Shown piece by piece: positions 33,930 to 42,051 of a stretch of 64,000 nucleotides of DNA. A program made the position numbers and the translations under genes. The first letter of the stretch is position 1, and the number at the start of each line of letters is the position of its first letter. The notes under the pieces were generated by a model. The model was not told the DNA's origin and did not search any database. It saw only the letters and a program-made list of their open reading frames with translations. The stretch spans positions 2,232,001 to 2,296,000 of the forward strand of contig NC_006396.1 in NCBI RefSeq assembly GCF_000011085.1. Reading direction: 5' to 3'. The DNA comes from Haloarcula marismortui ATCC 43049 (lineage in GTDB: Archaea; Halobacteriota; Halobacteria; Halobacteriales; Haloarculaceae).

Positions 33930-34775
33930 ATGACTGCAAGCGCCGGCACGCACGCGGACGACAGTGATGGTGCCAGTGCCCAGACTATCAGTGCCGCCAT
34001 GCAGGCGGGCTATCTTGACCTCGCGCGAGCGGTGCTGTACCGCGAGTACCTCATCTTCGTCCGCTATCCGGCTAACGCCGTCGGCGGCATCGTCATCTCG
34101 GTGTTCTTTTTCGGTCTGCTGTTCTACGGCGGTCGGATGCTTGCCGGGCAGGCGGTAACGGATTCTATCGAGGGCATCATCGTCGGCTACTTCCTGTGGT
34201 CGCTTTCCGTCGGCGCGTACCAGTCAATCTCGAACGACATCGGGAGCGAGGCCCAGTGGGGAACGCTCGAACGGCACGTCATGACGCCGTTTGGCTTCGC
34301 GCCGGTTGCGTTCTGCAAGGGCGTCGCGAAAGTCGTACGGACGTTCATTACCTCGACCGTGGTGCTGGCGGTGATGCTTGCGATTACCGGGACGACACTC
34401 CAGTTGAACGTCCTGACTGTGGTCGTCGTCGCGTCGCTGACCATCGCGTCGGTACTGGGTCTGGGGTTCGCTGCCGGCGGCGTCGCGGTGCTGTACAAGC
34501 GCATCGGGAACTGGCTCAATCTGCTCCAGTTCGGATTCATTATTCTCATCTCCGCGCCCGTGTTCGAACTCGGCTGGACGCGGGTCCTGCCGCTGGCCCA
34601 CGGGAGCGCGCTCCTCCAGCGAGCGATGGTCGACGGGACCCGGATCTGGCAGTTCTCCGCTACCGATCTAGGCCTCCTCATCGGTGTCCCGGCCGGCTAT
34701 GTACTGCTGGGGTATGTCGTGTTTCAGTACACGACTCGACGGGCCAGACAGCTCGGCGTACTCGGTGACTACTGA
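33930..34775 (+). CDS. ABC-2 type transporter permease
   Basis: A 281-residue integral membrane subunit with about six helices (for example VGGIVISVFFFGLLFYGG, VVVVASLTIASVLGLGFAAGG and LGLLIGVPAGYVLLGYVVF). It would form the channel of an ABC-2 exporter with the ATPase encoded just upstream. Similar systems export drugs, polysaccharides or lipids; the cargo cannot be told. The N-terminal ~40 residues are hydrophilic and Ala/Asp-rich, likely disordered. Confidence 0.88.
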   Translation: MTASAGTHADDSDGASAQTISAAMQAGYLDLARAVLYREYLIFVRYPANAVGGIVISVFFFGLLFYGGRMLAGQAVTDSIEGIIVGYFLWSLSVGAYQSISNDIGSEAQWGTLERHVMTPFGFAPVAFCKGVAKVVRTFITSTVVLAVMLAITGTTLQLNVLTVVVVASLTIASVLGLGFAAGGVAVLYKRIGNWLNLLQFGFIILISAPVFELGWTRVLPLAHGSALLQRAMVDGTRIWQFSATDLGLLIGVPAGYVLLGYVVFQYTTRRARQLGVLGDY

Positions 34776-34783
34776 CTGAAGGA

Positions 34784-35783
34784 GACAGGTGGTTTTACTT
34801 ATGTTGCCACTAATTTGATACGTAACACTGTCGCTCAGACTGCACATACAGCGCCAGAAAGTCCCTGCCTCGTACTCCAGCTATGGTCACTCGACACTTC
34901 TCAACGGAGCAACTTGTCCCTGCCATCGCGACAGCCCTCGTTATTGGTGTCCTAACTATTTCGGCGTGGTCGCTTGTGCTCACGAGCGGCGGTACCGCCG
35001 ACCAACTCCAGATCGATGCGAACGTGCAGCAACGCTACGAGAGCATAGATGGCGTCAACGCGACACAGACGACGATCGTCTCACAGAACGGGACGGTCGC
35101 GAGTCGGACGACCTACCACGCTACGCTCCAACCGGGCACGCAGAAAAAACGGCTCGTCCCTGTCAATAGTACGTCACAGGCGGGTACCGTACGGATATCG
35201 GACGGGTCAACGCTATGGCTGTATAACGACAGTCGTGAGAGTGCGACACGAGTTCCTCTCTCCGAGCCTGAGTCTGTCAGAGGTGAGCGGCTACAGCGTC
35301 TGTTCACGAAACTTGACGGGGCGACAACAGACCCGCGGCCGGTTGAACCACTGCCTGTTGTCCCCCGAGGCGAACAGCGGCCGGTCAACTCAACCGAGGA
35401 GATGACCGTCAGCTACCGGGGCACGGAACCAGTTGACGGACGTGAGGCGTATGTCATTCATGTGACGCCGAGAAATGAGACAAAAGCATACGAGCAAACA
35501 GTCTGGGTCGAAACACAGCGGTTCTTCCCGACAAAAAAGCGGACTGTCTGGACAGCAGATGGAAAGTACACAGTTGTGACAACAAGGTACGCGAACGTCA
35601 CGTACGACACTGGTGTGTCCAGTGACGTGTTTTCCCCCGACGCCCCGGACGACACAACTGTCAGCGTTCCAGAACCAACAGATAGGAGGTTTTACTTGCG
35701 CTGCCAGTTATGTGCTACATAATATTGTCGCTCAGACAGATTGAACGCCGCCGAACAGTCCCCTGCGCCTGGTAACCCGAGAT
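34784..35783 (+). repeat. ~0.9 kb tandem duplication (first copy plus junction)
   Basis: The segment gacaggtggttttactt...tcgctcagac upstream of the first LolA-like gene (34784-34840) recurs as gataggaggttttactt...tcgctcagac at 35681-35737, an offset of 897 nt, and the coding regions are offset by 901 nt. The second promoter copy is fused to the 3' part of the first gene at about 35680. This shows a duplication of promoter plus most of the gene. Confidence 0.8.
34883..35722 (+). CDS. LolA-like exported protein, C-terminally truncated duplicate
   Basis: A 279-residue protein with an N-terminal membrane helix (VPAIATALVIGVLTISAWSLV), then a LolA-like beta domain beginning DVQQRYES-type sequence and SRTTYHATLQPGTQKKR. 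It is about 75-80% similar to the next gene (35784) over its first 265 residues. Its end, RRFYLRCQLCAT, is not homologous: the frame runs into the duplicated promoter DNA of the second copy and stops. The missing C-terminal ~120 residues are present in copy 2. It is probably still translated, but may be non-functional or act as a lone N-terminal domain. Confidence 0.75.
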   Translation: MVTRHFSTEQLVPAIATALVIGVLTISAWSLVLTSGGTADQLQIDANVQQRYESIDGVNATQTTIVSQNGTVASRTTYHATLQPGTQKKRLVPVNSTSQAGTVRISDGSTLWLYNDSRESATRVPLSEPESVRGERLQRLFTKLDGATTDPRPVEPLPVVPRGEQRPVNSTEEMTVSYRGTEPVDGREAYVIHVTPRNETKAYEQTVWVETQRFFPTKKRTVWTADGKYTVVTTRYANVTYDTGVSSDVFSPDAPDDTTVSVPEPTDRRFYLRCQLCAT

Positions 35784-36968
35784 ATGGTCACTCGACACCT
35801 CACATCGGAACGACTGGTGCTCACCATCGCGACGGTCGTCGTCGTTGGTGTACTGGCTGTTGCGATCTGGTCGCTCGCATTCGCGAGTACCGGGACCGCC
35901 GATCAGCCGCAGATCGATGCGGACGTGCAGCAACGCTACGAGTCGATAGATGGCATCAACGCGACACAGACGACGACTATTACCCGGAATGGGACGGTCG
36001 CAAGTCGGACGACCTACGACACCGTGCTCCAGCCGGGGACCGAAAAGAAACGGCTGGCAGTCGTCAACAGCACCGTTGAACGATACGACCTCCGGGTGTC
36101 GAACGGGTCGGCACTGTGGCTGTACGACCAGCGCCGCGCGAAGGCGACACGTATCTCTCTCAGCAGCCCCGGGTCAGACCGAGGGAAGCGGCTCCAGCGC
36201 CTGTTTGCGAGCCTCAACATGGCCACGGCGGCCGACGCGGCGACCGACTCACAGTCAGTTGAGCCGCTACCCGTCGTTCCCCGCGGCGAGCAACGGCCGA
36301 CCGAATCTGCCAGGTCAATGACCGTCAGCTACCGCGGTACTGAATCACTCGATGGGCGTGAAGTGTACGTCATCCACGTGGCACCGAAAGACGACACAGC
36401 GACCTACGAGCAGACCATATGGGTAGACACGGAACAGTTTTTCCCGGTCAAAAAGCGCACTGCGTGGACAGCCGACGGTGAGCGCACAGTCGTGACAACG
36501 ACGTACACGGACGTCACCTACGATACCGGTGTGCCTGAAGACGTGTTTACCCCCAGCTTCCCGGACAATACGACTGTCGAGGTCCCGGAGACGCCGGAAC
36601 GACAGACCTACGAGTCGGTCGGTGCGCTCAAAGCCGACACCGAGGTCCAGGTTCCGGAGCCCGACATTCCGCCGGGATACGAACTGACCTATGCGACCCA
36701 GACACGGGGACGGGTCCACAGCGTCGGCCTCCGCTACATGAACCGGACCAGTCTGATCACTGTTGCCAAGTACGACCGGCCGGGTGTCGGGGACAACGCC
36801 AGCGAAGGGGTAACAATCGACGGACAGCCAGCACAGGTCAGCTACGGGCTGACAACATCAGTGTCGTGGAGTTGCGAACGCTACCGGTACACGATTCGCG
36901 GTGAGGGCGTGTCCGCGGACCGACTCATCACAATCGGTCAGTCAGTCGGCTGTCCCAGCGGCGAGTGA
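35784..36968 (+). CDS. LolA-like exported lipoprotein-sorting family protein, full length
   Basis: A 394-residue protein with an N-terminal membrane helix (LTIATVVVVGVLAVAIWSLAFA) and a large extracellular part. The LolA-like domain (about 50-280) contains QQRYESIDGINATQT, SRTTYDTVLQPGTEKKR and TYTDVTYDTGVPEDVF; a second domain (about 285-394) contains YELTYATQTRGRVHSVGLRYMN and a conserved Cys pair. Relatives are annotated as outer-membrane lipoprotein carriers, but haloarchaea have no outer membrane, so it may bind lipid or act at the cell surface. Many Asn-x-Thr sites suggest N-glycosylation. It lies 1 kb after an ABC exporter. Confidence 0.75.
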   Translation: MVTRHLTSERLVLTIATVVVVGVLAVAIWSLAFASTGTADQPQIDADVQQRYESIDGINATQTTTITRNGTVASRTTYDTVLQPGTEKKRLAVVNSTVERYDLRVSNGSALWLYDQRRAKATRISLSSPGSDRGKRLQRLFASLNMATAADAATDSQSVEPLPVVPRGEQRPTESARSMTVSYRGTESLDGREVYVIHVAPKDDTATYEQTIWVDTEQFFPVKKRTAWTADGERTVVTTTYTDVTYDTGVPEDVFTPSFPDNTTVEVPETPERQTYESVGALKADTEVQVPEPDIPPGYELTYATQTRGRVHSVGLRYMNRTSLITVAKYDRPGVGDNASEGVTIDGQPAQVSYGLTTSVSWSCERYRYTIRGEGVSADRLITIGQSVGCPSGE

Positions 36969-37330
36969 ACAGCCACGCTGGCATATCAAGCCGCCGTTTT
37001 CTGGGTCAGAAGTTCGACTGCACGTTATATGATGGAACCCCTCCTTACTTCGAGTGCAGCGGCCCTGACAACACCGTGCCACCAGCGCCCTCCGGCGACG
37101 GCCGCTGTCTGTCCGCCACACCGCCCTATGGTTCCCCGGGCTGCCACCCCGGGAAGGAATGTGGGCCGGGCCGCCTGCAAACTGGTCCCCCTCCTCGCCC
37201 CACCTTCGCCCGAAGGAATGCCCTGATTGCGCCGGTCCCCGCTGACACTGCGCCCTTCTCTACCGCGACTGACTTCTGACTCGGAAACTGACAGGACCTT
37301 TTATTCGGGGACGGGACGTTGGTCAAGTAC
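36969..37330. other. Intergenic region with an imperfect GC hairpin and a TATA box
   Basis: No convincing gene is seen; a 104-residue open frame here is Pro/Gly/Cys-rich and lacks family features. An imperfect 9-bp hairpin (ttccccggg 37132-37140 with ccccgggaa 37147-37155) may end transcription of the LolA-like gene. A TATA-like ttttatt at 37299-37305 lies 29 nt before the GTG of the next gene. Confidence 0.5.
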
Positions 37331-37702
37331 GTGAGTGAGGACCCGGCCGTGGGCGACATCCTCGACCTGCTCAGTGACGAGTACGCCCGGGATATCCTCG
37401 CAGCAGCGAGTGTCAAACCCATGTCCGCGAAACAGCTCGCCGACCAGTGTGAGATGTCACAACCGACCGTGTACAGACGGGTCGAGTGGCTTCAGGAGTA
37501 CGGCCTCATCGAGGAGCAGACCCAGATAGAGACGGGCGGCAACGACTACAGCGTGTTCGCTGCCACGCTCTCGGAGTTCTCGCTGGCGCTTGCTGAGGGT
37601 GACTTCGAAACCGAAATCGAGCGGACCGAACCGCCGGCGTTCCCGGGACAGGACGAACAGGACACCGCGGACCGATTCACAAAAATGTGGGAGAATCTCT
37701 GA
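37331..37702 (+). CDS. Winged-helix (ArsR/MarR-like) transcriptional regulator
   Basis: A 123-residue DNA-binding protein with the helix-turn-helix MSAKQLADQCEMSQPTVYRRVEWLQEYGL at about residues 31-59, followed by a wing and an acidic C-terminus. It resembles haloarchaeal one-domain HTH regulators. A TATA-like ttttatt 29 nt upstream supports the GTG start at 37331 (leaderless) over the TTG four codons earlier. Its stop is 1 nt before the ATG of a small membrane protein gene, so the two form an operon and the regulator may respond to membrane or respiratory signals (inference). Confidence 0.82.
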   Translation: MSEDPAVGDILDLLSDEYARDILAAASVKPMSAKQLADQCEMSQPTVYRRVEWLQEYGLIEEQTQIETGGNDYSVFAATLSEFSLALAEGDFETEIERTEPPAFPGQDEQDTADRFTKMWENL

Positions 37703-37703
37703 C

Positions 37704-38015
37704 ATGGTCGCCATAGAGACGCTCATGAACTGGCTCATCACTGCCCTGGCGTTTGGCTCGACTGTACTGGGTGGGTACGTCGGCTACCAAGCCTATCGGG
37801 GGTATCGCCGGCACAACAGCCGCACGATGCAGTACCTCTCGGTCGGGCTGTTCTGTCTCACGGCGGTAGCCTTCGTCGTCGCGTTCACCGGCTCAGTCCT
37901 CCTTCGCCAAGGCCTGCTCTCCAGTCAGTTCCAGCAACCGCTGACACTCGTCACGCGCGCCTTCCAGTTCGTCGGCGTCCTCTTTATCGCGTACTCGCTC
38001 CACTCCCGGGAGTGA
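37704..38015 (+). CDS. Small membrane protein (three helices) co-transcribed with a regulator
   Basis: A 103-residue protein with three hydrophobic helices (LITALAFGSTVLGGYVGYQA, VGLFCLTAVAFVVAFTGSVLL and the C-terminal VGVLFIAYSL) and a basic loop YRGYRRHNSR. The pairing of an HTH regulator with this kind of protein is common in haloarchaea (a family I recall as DUF7521). One nucleotide separates it from the regulator, so translational coupling is likely. Function is unknown. Confidence 0.75.
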   Translation: MVAIETLMNWLITALAFGSTVLGGYVGYQAYRGYRRHNSRTMQYLSVGLFCLTAVAFVVAFTGSVLLRQGLLSSQFQQPLTLVTRAFQFVGVLFIAYSLHSRE

Positions 38016-38093
38016 GTGCCCCGCTGGGCCGCTTGGTGTGCCACGCAATCTAACGCCGAATATCTCAAGTCCATCCGGTTGGAAGGCATAACT

Positions 38094-38543
38094 ATGTCGC
38101 AAACGCCGGAGGGGCGGCCGACGGTCCGTATCGACGGGGCTGACCCACTGCTGCTCCCCTGGGACGTGGCAGCCGAACGGCTCTCGTTCGAGGTCGTCCG
38201 CGGCCCAGTCGCGTTCGAGTGTGCCTCCGGCGACCGGATCGAACGGGAGTACACCGGCGTCGCTGTGTTCGACCTACTGGAGGCGGCGGCGATGCCCGGC
38301 GACACGACCCACGTCCAGTTTGAATCAGTGAACGGCGACCTGGCGTGTATCCCGCTCGCTGACCTCAACGGCGCAGTACTCGCACTGGGCGACGGCCCCG
38401 GAACTGCACCGGGGCGACCGCGGTTCGTCTCGCCCCGCGTGCTCGGCCCGCGAACCGTGAAGAACGTCTGCCGACTGCAGCCGCGGACGCTTGCTGCCAG
38501 CGCTGATCGAGAGGCCTACGAGCGACTCCCGCTGGACGACTGA
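38094..38543 (+). CDS. Short protein resembling the molybdopterin-oxidoreductase (sulfite oxidase) fold
   Basis: A 149-residue protein. LSFEVVRGPVAFECASGDRIEREYTGVAVFDLLEAA and FVSPRVLGPRTVKNVCRLQ resemble the second half of sulfite-oxidase-type Mo domains, where a substrate-loop strand is followed by the final pyran-binding strands. It is far shorter than true enzymes and I see no molybdenum-ligating Cys motif, so it is likely a non-catalytic relative. The ATG at 38094 is 30 nt after a TATA-like aatatc near 38064. It meets the next gene tail to tail with no spacer. Confidence 0.5.
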   Translation: MSQTPEGRPTVRIDGADPLLLPWDVAAERLSFEVVRGPVAFECASGDRIEREYTGVAVFDLLEAAAMPGDTTHVQFESVNGDLACIPLADLNGAVLALGDGPGTAPGRPRFVSPRVLGPRTVKNVCRLQPRTLAASADREAYERLPLDD

Positions 38544-38744
38544 TTATTCCAGCAAGCCGATATCCTTCGCGAGGCGGTCAGCAAGTTCTTCCAGTACGTC
38601 GGGGTCGACCTCAGCGACCGGATCACCGTCGTGAAGTTGCTCGTTGTGGCGCGCGACGGCGTCCTCGACATCCTCGAACGCGACCGATGTCCGCGTCCCA
38701 CAGGCCTCACACACGACCGGGATTTCGGGCTGGTCGGTTGTCAT
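38544..38744 (-). CDS. Small acidic protein with one zinc-knuckle half
   Basis: A 66-residue protein with a single CEAC pair (VVCEACGTRTSVAF) followed by an acidic amphipathic helix region (ARHNEQLHDGDPVAEVDPDVLEEL). A lone CxxC could pair with His residues (HNEQLH) or with a second chain to bind zinc. The ATG at 38744 is chosen because the longer frame adds residues that overlap no family pattern. Function unknown. Confidence 0.6.
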   Translation of the reverse strand: MTTDQPEIPVVCEACGTRTSVAFEDVEDAVARHNEQLHDGDPVAEVDPDVLEELADRLAKDIGLLE

Positions 38745-38806
38745 TGGCGGCAGTTTAGCTCGCTCCCCGATAAACGGACCGGAGTCCCGAGTCGACACGC
38801 TGGCAG

Positions 38807-39313
38807 TTATTCGAGGACGCTTTTCGGCCGTTTGAGATAGAACGCCTGCTCGGTGACGCGTTCGTACACCGCATACAGCGTCTCGACGGCGGCCGGGTCG
38901 GGGTCGAACTGCAGATGCGGGGCCATGTGGTACGCCTTGCAGCTGGTCAGGAAGAAGTACAGCGTCCGGTGGTGGGCCGGCGTCGCGTCGACGACGCCCA
39001 TCGATTGCTCGCCCAGATCGCCGGAAAAGTCGTTGAGCAGGGCCGCGATGTCGTCGTTCAGTTGCTCGTCCGGCCGGGTGAGCGGCGCACCGAGGGCCTG
39101 CTGGAGGAACTCGCTGGTCGCCCGCAGGAACGGGTTCGAGTCCATGCCCGTCGGGTCCACGGCGCTGAACGCGTCGTACAGGTCAAGCAGCGCCGTCAGT
39201 TCGTCGTCGGTCAGCGCGATGGGTTTGACGGGGTCGCCCTGCGGGAGCGCGTAATCCGGGAAGGAGTACGACTGCGGGTCCGGCACCTGCCCGAACACGG
39301 TATCGAGACTCAT
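38807..39313 (-). CDS. Conserved haloarchaeal protein of unknown function
   Basis: A 168-residue, mainly helical acidic protein without transmembrane segments or recognisable motifs. Distinct features are an N-terminal FGQVPDPQSYSFPDYALPQGDP lead, a helix LTALLDLYDAFSAVDP, and a His-rich turn ATPAHHRTLYFFLTSCKAYHM. It lies 62 nt upstream of the small CxxC protein on the same strand. I cannot assign a function. Confidence 0.7.
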   Translation of the reverse strand: MSLDTVFGQVPDPQSYSFPDYALPQGDPVKPIALTDDELTALLDLYDAFSAVDPTGMDSNPFLRATSEFLQQALGAPLTRPDEQLNDDIAALLNDFSGDLGEQSMGVVDATPAHHRTLYFFLTSCKAYHMAPHLQFDPDPAAVETLYAVYERVTEQAFYLKRPKSVLE

Positions 39314-39383
39314 GGGGGCAGTTCGGTCGGCGGCGGCCTAACTGTTGGGTGGCGCGAGACGCCAGAGCGGCCCCACCAGAACG

Positions 39384-39393
39384 CATATTATAT
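39384..39393 (+). promoter_or_regulatory. TATA-like box for a leaderless start at 39415
   Basis: atattatatc lies about 26 nt before an ATG at 39415, the spacing expected between TATA box and start codon in leaderless haloarchaeal mRNAs. It is much too far (about 140 nt) for the ATG of the membrane protein at 39528. Confidence 0.5.
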
Positions 39394-39414
39394 CGTGTAC
39401 AGACATCTGAGCCG

Positions 39415-39528
39415 ATGCCCTCCACCAATCGCACGACAACCGCACAGCGACGCCTCGAATCGGTGGCACGTCATGTGTCACGGTCAGTGCCAAGCGAACA
39501 CCCGACGCTAGCGGGGGAACGCAACTGA
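39415..39528 (+). CDS. Possible 37-residue leaderless small protein, coupled to the next gene
   Basis: An ATG placed about 26 nt after a good TATA-like box opens a 37-codon frame (MPSTNRTTTAQRRLES..., Arg/Ser-rich, basic) whose TGA overlaps the ATG of the following membrane protein as TGATG. The basic composition is unlike most haloarchaeal proteins, so it may be a leader peptide or an upstream frame that loads ribosomes onto the membrane-protein start rather than a stable product. Confidence 0.4.
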   Translation: MPSTNRTTTAQRRLESVARHVSRSVPSEHPTLAGERN

Positions 39529-40385
39529 TGCCGACGTTCACCGCTCGACTTGCCGATGGCTGGAAGAAAGCGGGCGACCACATATCGCTAATCCTGGTCC
39601 CGATACTGCTGGCGGTCATGCAGACGGATAGTATCCGGCAAGTACTCACCTACGACGGGGCGCACATCGGCATTAAGTTCGGCGTCCCTGCGTCCGTTGT
39701 GACCATCTGGCAGTTTGTGAGTCTGCCCGGTAGCGGTGTCACGGCAAATGTTGGCCTCCCACTGTCGGCCCCGTTTGCGGTGGTTGTCATACCGGGAGTA
39801 CTAGTGCTACGTGCCGGTCTGAGTGCGGGTTACTTCGGAACTATCGCGGCAGAACTCCTCGGTCGCCACGAGGGCTTCGCGATGAGCGTGCTAGCATACT
39901 TTGTCCCGTTTCTGGTGATAACTGCCCTCCCATATGTTATTCTCGTCCCACTGGCACTGGGGCTGCTTGGCTTCGGGAGCCTCGGTGAGGGGGGCGCGAT
40001 AGTCGGCGCTGTGTTCCTTTTGATTCCAGCGTTCGTAGCTGCCGGGTATCTGTTCTGGGCCACGCCGTATCTGGTTGTCCTGCGCCGGACTGGGTTTGTG
40101 GCAGCGGCCAGAGGCTCGTACCAACTGGCTGTCGACGGCGGGCCGTATCTCTCCTACACAGTCGGCTATCTGGGACTCGTTTTGCTCGTCTCAGCGGTGG
40201 CGACCGCCGTTGTCGTCAACGTCTCTGCGGTCGGCCTCCTCATCGGAATCGTGGGCGGCGGGTTTCTAGGGCTCGTACTCAATATCACGACGATGCGGTT
40301 CGTCGCTGACATCGACCCGCAGTGCCCCACTGCCGGCGAGTGGCCCGAGCAGCACCGCAGCGGCGACAGTGTGGTCAATACGTAG
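39528..40385 (+). CDS. Polytopic membrane protein of unknown function
   Basis: A 285-residue protein with about seven hydrophobic helices (for example FAVVVIPGVLVLRAGLSAGYFG, FLVITALPYVILVPLALGLLGFG and YLGLVLLVSAVATAVVVNVS) and a short hydrophilic C-terminus. The loop VLRRTGFVAAARGSYQLAVDGG recalls DUF4013/YciC-like haloarchaeal proteins, but I cannot assign it firmly. Its ATG overlaps the stop of an upstream 37-codon frame. It converges with the HAD phosphatase gene 9 nt away. Confidence 0.7.
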   Translation: MPTFTARLADGWKKAGDHISLILVPILLAVMQTDSIRQVLTYDGAHIGIKFGVPASVVTIWQFVSLPGSGVTANVGLPLSAPFAVVVIPGVLVLRAGLSAGYFGTIAAELLGRHEGFAMSVLAYFVPFLVITALPYVILVPLALGLLGFGSLGEGGAIVGAVFLLIPAFVAAGYLFWATPYLVVLRRTGFVAAARGSYQLAVDGGPYLSYTVGYLGLVLLVSAVATAVVVNVSAVGLLIGIVGGGFLGLVLNITTMRFVADIDPQCPTAGEWPEQHRSGDSVVNT

Positions 40386-40394
40386 GGAGGTGGC

Positions 40395-41651
40395 TCACTC
40401 GCCCTGCTCGTCCAGTTGCTCGACGAGGCTAATACCGTAGATAGTCCGCAACACCGTGCTAGCGTCGCCGGCCTCGTACACCAGATCGTCTCTCGAACTG
40501 ACGTGGTCGAGCACGTCGGGCGAGGAATGGGCGGGGGCGGCGGCGATACCGGCGTCGTTCTCGTCCACCCAGCGCATCACCCGCAGGTCGCTCTTGCTGT
40601 CGCCCATCACGAGCGCGAACGGGTCGTCGATGCCCAGCACGTCGAAGGCCTCCTCAACGCCGGCTGACTTGTCCAGTTCGAGGCTGACGAGTTCGGCCGC
40701 ATCGCCCTCGTAGTAGCCCAGGTCGACGCGTTCGAGGATGTCGCGGAACGCCTCGGGCGCGTCCTCGATGTCGGCGTGAGTCGGCAGACCGCCGGCCTCC
40801 AGCACATCGAGAATCTCCGGGTCGCGGCTGAAGTAGGCCCGTGCGTAGCCTGCAGGGTCGTCAACCTCGGCGTCAACCTGTGCGGCGATGGCGTCGCCGA
40901 CGAGGCCACAGAGGTAGCACAGCGATTCGTCGATGATTTCGACGGCGTTGTCGCTACCGACCTCGGCGTTTGGTTTCAGCGTGACGTTGAACTCGTTGCC
41001 CTGAAGATGACAGCGCTTGCCAACGGCGTCAGGGGCCTCCGAGAGGACCCGCCGACGGACCGTTTCGAACACATCCACGACCGCGCCGTCGAGGCGTTCG
41101 TACAGGAGTCGCTTCGTGTCCTCGCCGTGTTTGGGTGTGAACACGCCGTTACCAGACTCGTAAACGATGCTCATCTGCCCGGAGGAGACGAGGTCGTTGC
41201 CCAGCCCCTGAATCATGAACCCCTTGACGTTCTCCAAGGTCTGGCCGGTACAGACGACGATAGGGATTCCTGCTTCGTGAAACTGCGTCAGGAGATACAG
41301 CGTATCGCGGGGGATTTCGTTGTCGGTGTCGCCAGCCGACCGGAGCGTCTCATCGACATCCAGCACGAGCACGTTCACCGACCGGTCGTACTTCGAGTAG
41401 AGGTCGAGTGCGGTGAAAGCCTCGTCGCGAGTCAGCCGGGCCGCGATTTCCGCGTAGGTCTCGCCGGTTCCGGGAAACTCGTCGGTAATATCGGCTTTGA
41501 GGGCGTCGAGGCGGTCACTGGCGGTTTCCCACTGTTCCAGGGCGACAGTCGAGCTGAGCGGAGGAAACAGGTCGACGAACTCCTGATAGCCACGCAGCGT
41601 CGTCGTGTCTACGCTCTTGTAGAGACGGTAAAGTTGGTCGTATTGTTCCAT
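40395..41651 (-). CDS. HAD-superfamily hydrolase
   Basis: A 418-residue phosphatase-like protein. The HAD core (about 90-400) has motif I VLDVDETLR with Asp nucleophile, motif II TGQT and motif IV GDSKSDLRVM. The N-terminal ~90 residues are helical (YDQLYRLYKSVDTTTLRGYQEF) and there is a large cap between motifs. The layout is like Cof/trehalose-phosphate-type phosphatases but I cannot name the substrate. ATG at 41651 is preferred to a GTG four codons upstream. Confidence 0.8.
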   Translation of the reverse strand: MEQYDQLYRLYKSVDTTTLRGYQEFVDLFPPLSSTVALEQWETASDRLDALKADITDEFPGTGETYAEIAARLTRDEAFTALDLYSKYDRSVNVLVLDVDETLRSAGDTDNEIPRDTLYLLTQFHEAGIPIVVCTGQTLENVKGFMIQGLGNDLVSSGQMSIVYESGNGVFTPKHGEDTKRLLYERLDGAVVDVFETVRRRVLSEAPDAVGKRCHLQGNEFNVTLKPNAEVGSDNAVEIIDESLCYLCGLVGDAIAAQVDAEVDDPAGYARAYFSRDPEILDVLEAGGLPTHADIEDAPEAFRDILERVDLGYYEGDAAELVSLELDKSAGVEEAFDVLGIDDPFALVMGDSKSDLRVMRWVDENDAGIAAAPAHSSPDVLDHVSSRDDLVYEAGDASTVLRTIYGISLVEQLDEQGE

Positions 41652-41772
41652 GTCGAGGTCCACAGGATAGTGGCGACTGACGGCGAGCGTACTTTAGCTA
41701 TCGGGTTTGTGGTCCTCACACACGACAAAAAACGGCTGGTTTGCCAACACCGCTACTGAGGGTGCGCTGCTG

Positions 41773-41916
41773 CTACGCCTCGTCGCCGCCGTCCGTCAGC
41801 ACCTCGGTTTCGGTCGCCTCCTCGTTGAGGAAGGATGGCAGCTCCTCCTCGTCCTCGTCAGTTGCCTCGTCGTCCGCCGTCGCTTCGGTCCAGGAGCGTT
41901 CTCTGTGGTGGCACAT
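41773..41916 (-). CDS. Small acidic protein (47 residues)
   Basis: Reading the minus strand from the cat at 41914-41916 gives a 47-residue protein with a conserved-looking start MCHHRERSWTEA, a long acidic run (DDEATDEDEEE) and LPSFLNEEATETE...DGGDEA before TAG. The MCHH start and the PSFLNEE block recur, as I recall, in small haloarchaeal proteins of unknown function. It is too short for ordinary gene finders and lies between the HAD gene and mutL. Confidence 0.7.
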   Translation of the reverse strand: MCHHRERSWTEATADDEATDEDEEELPSFLNEEATETEVLTDGGDEA

Positions 41917-42051
41917 GGGTCGTCACCATGCGAGGCTCAGGACTGTGTTGTGTTAACTATTTTCATGAGCTGGCTGATACACGCAGGCGAGGGCAGACAG
42001 TATCAAGTCGCTCCGCCCGTTAGCTGGTCGCAATCATATGCGGAGGCACGT

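Noticed and set aside
36965-37279. A 104-residue plus-strand frame after the LolA-like gene.
   Set aside because: It is rich in Pro, Gly and Cys, has basic character unlike haloarchaeal proteins, no promoter at a suitable distance, and covers a probable terminator hairpin.
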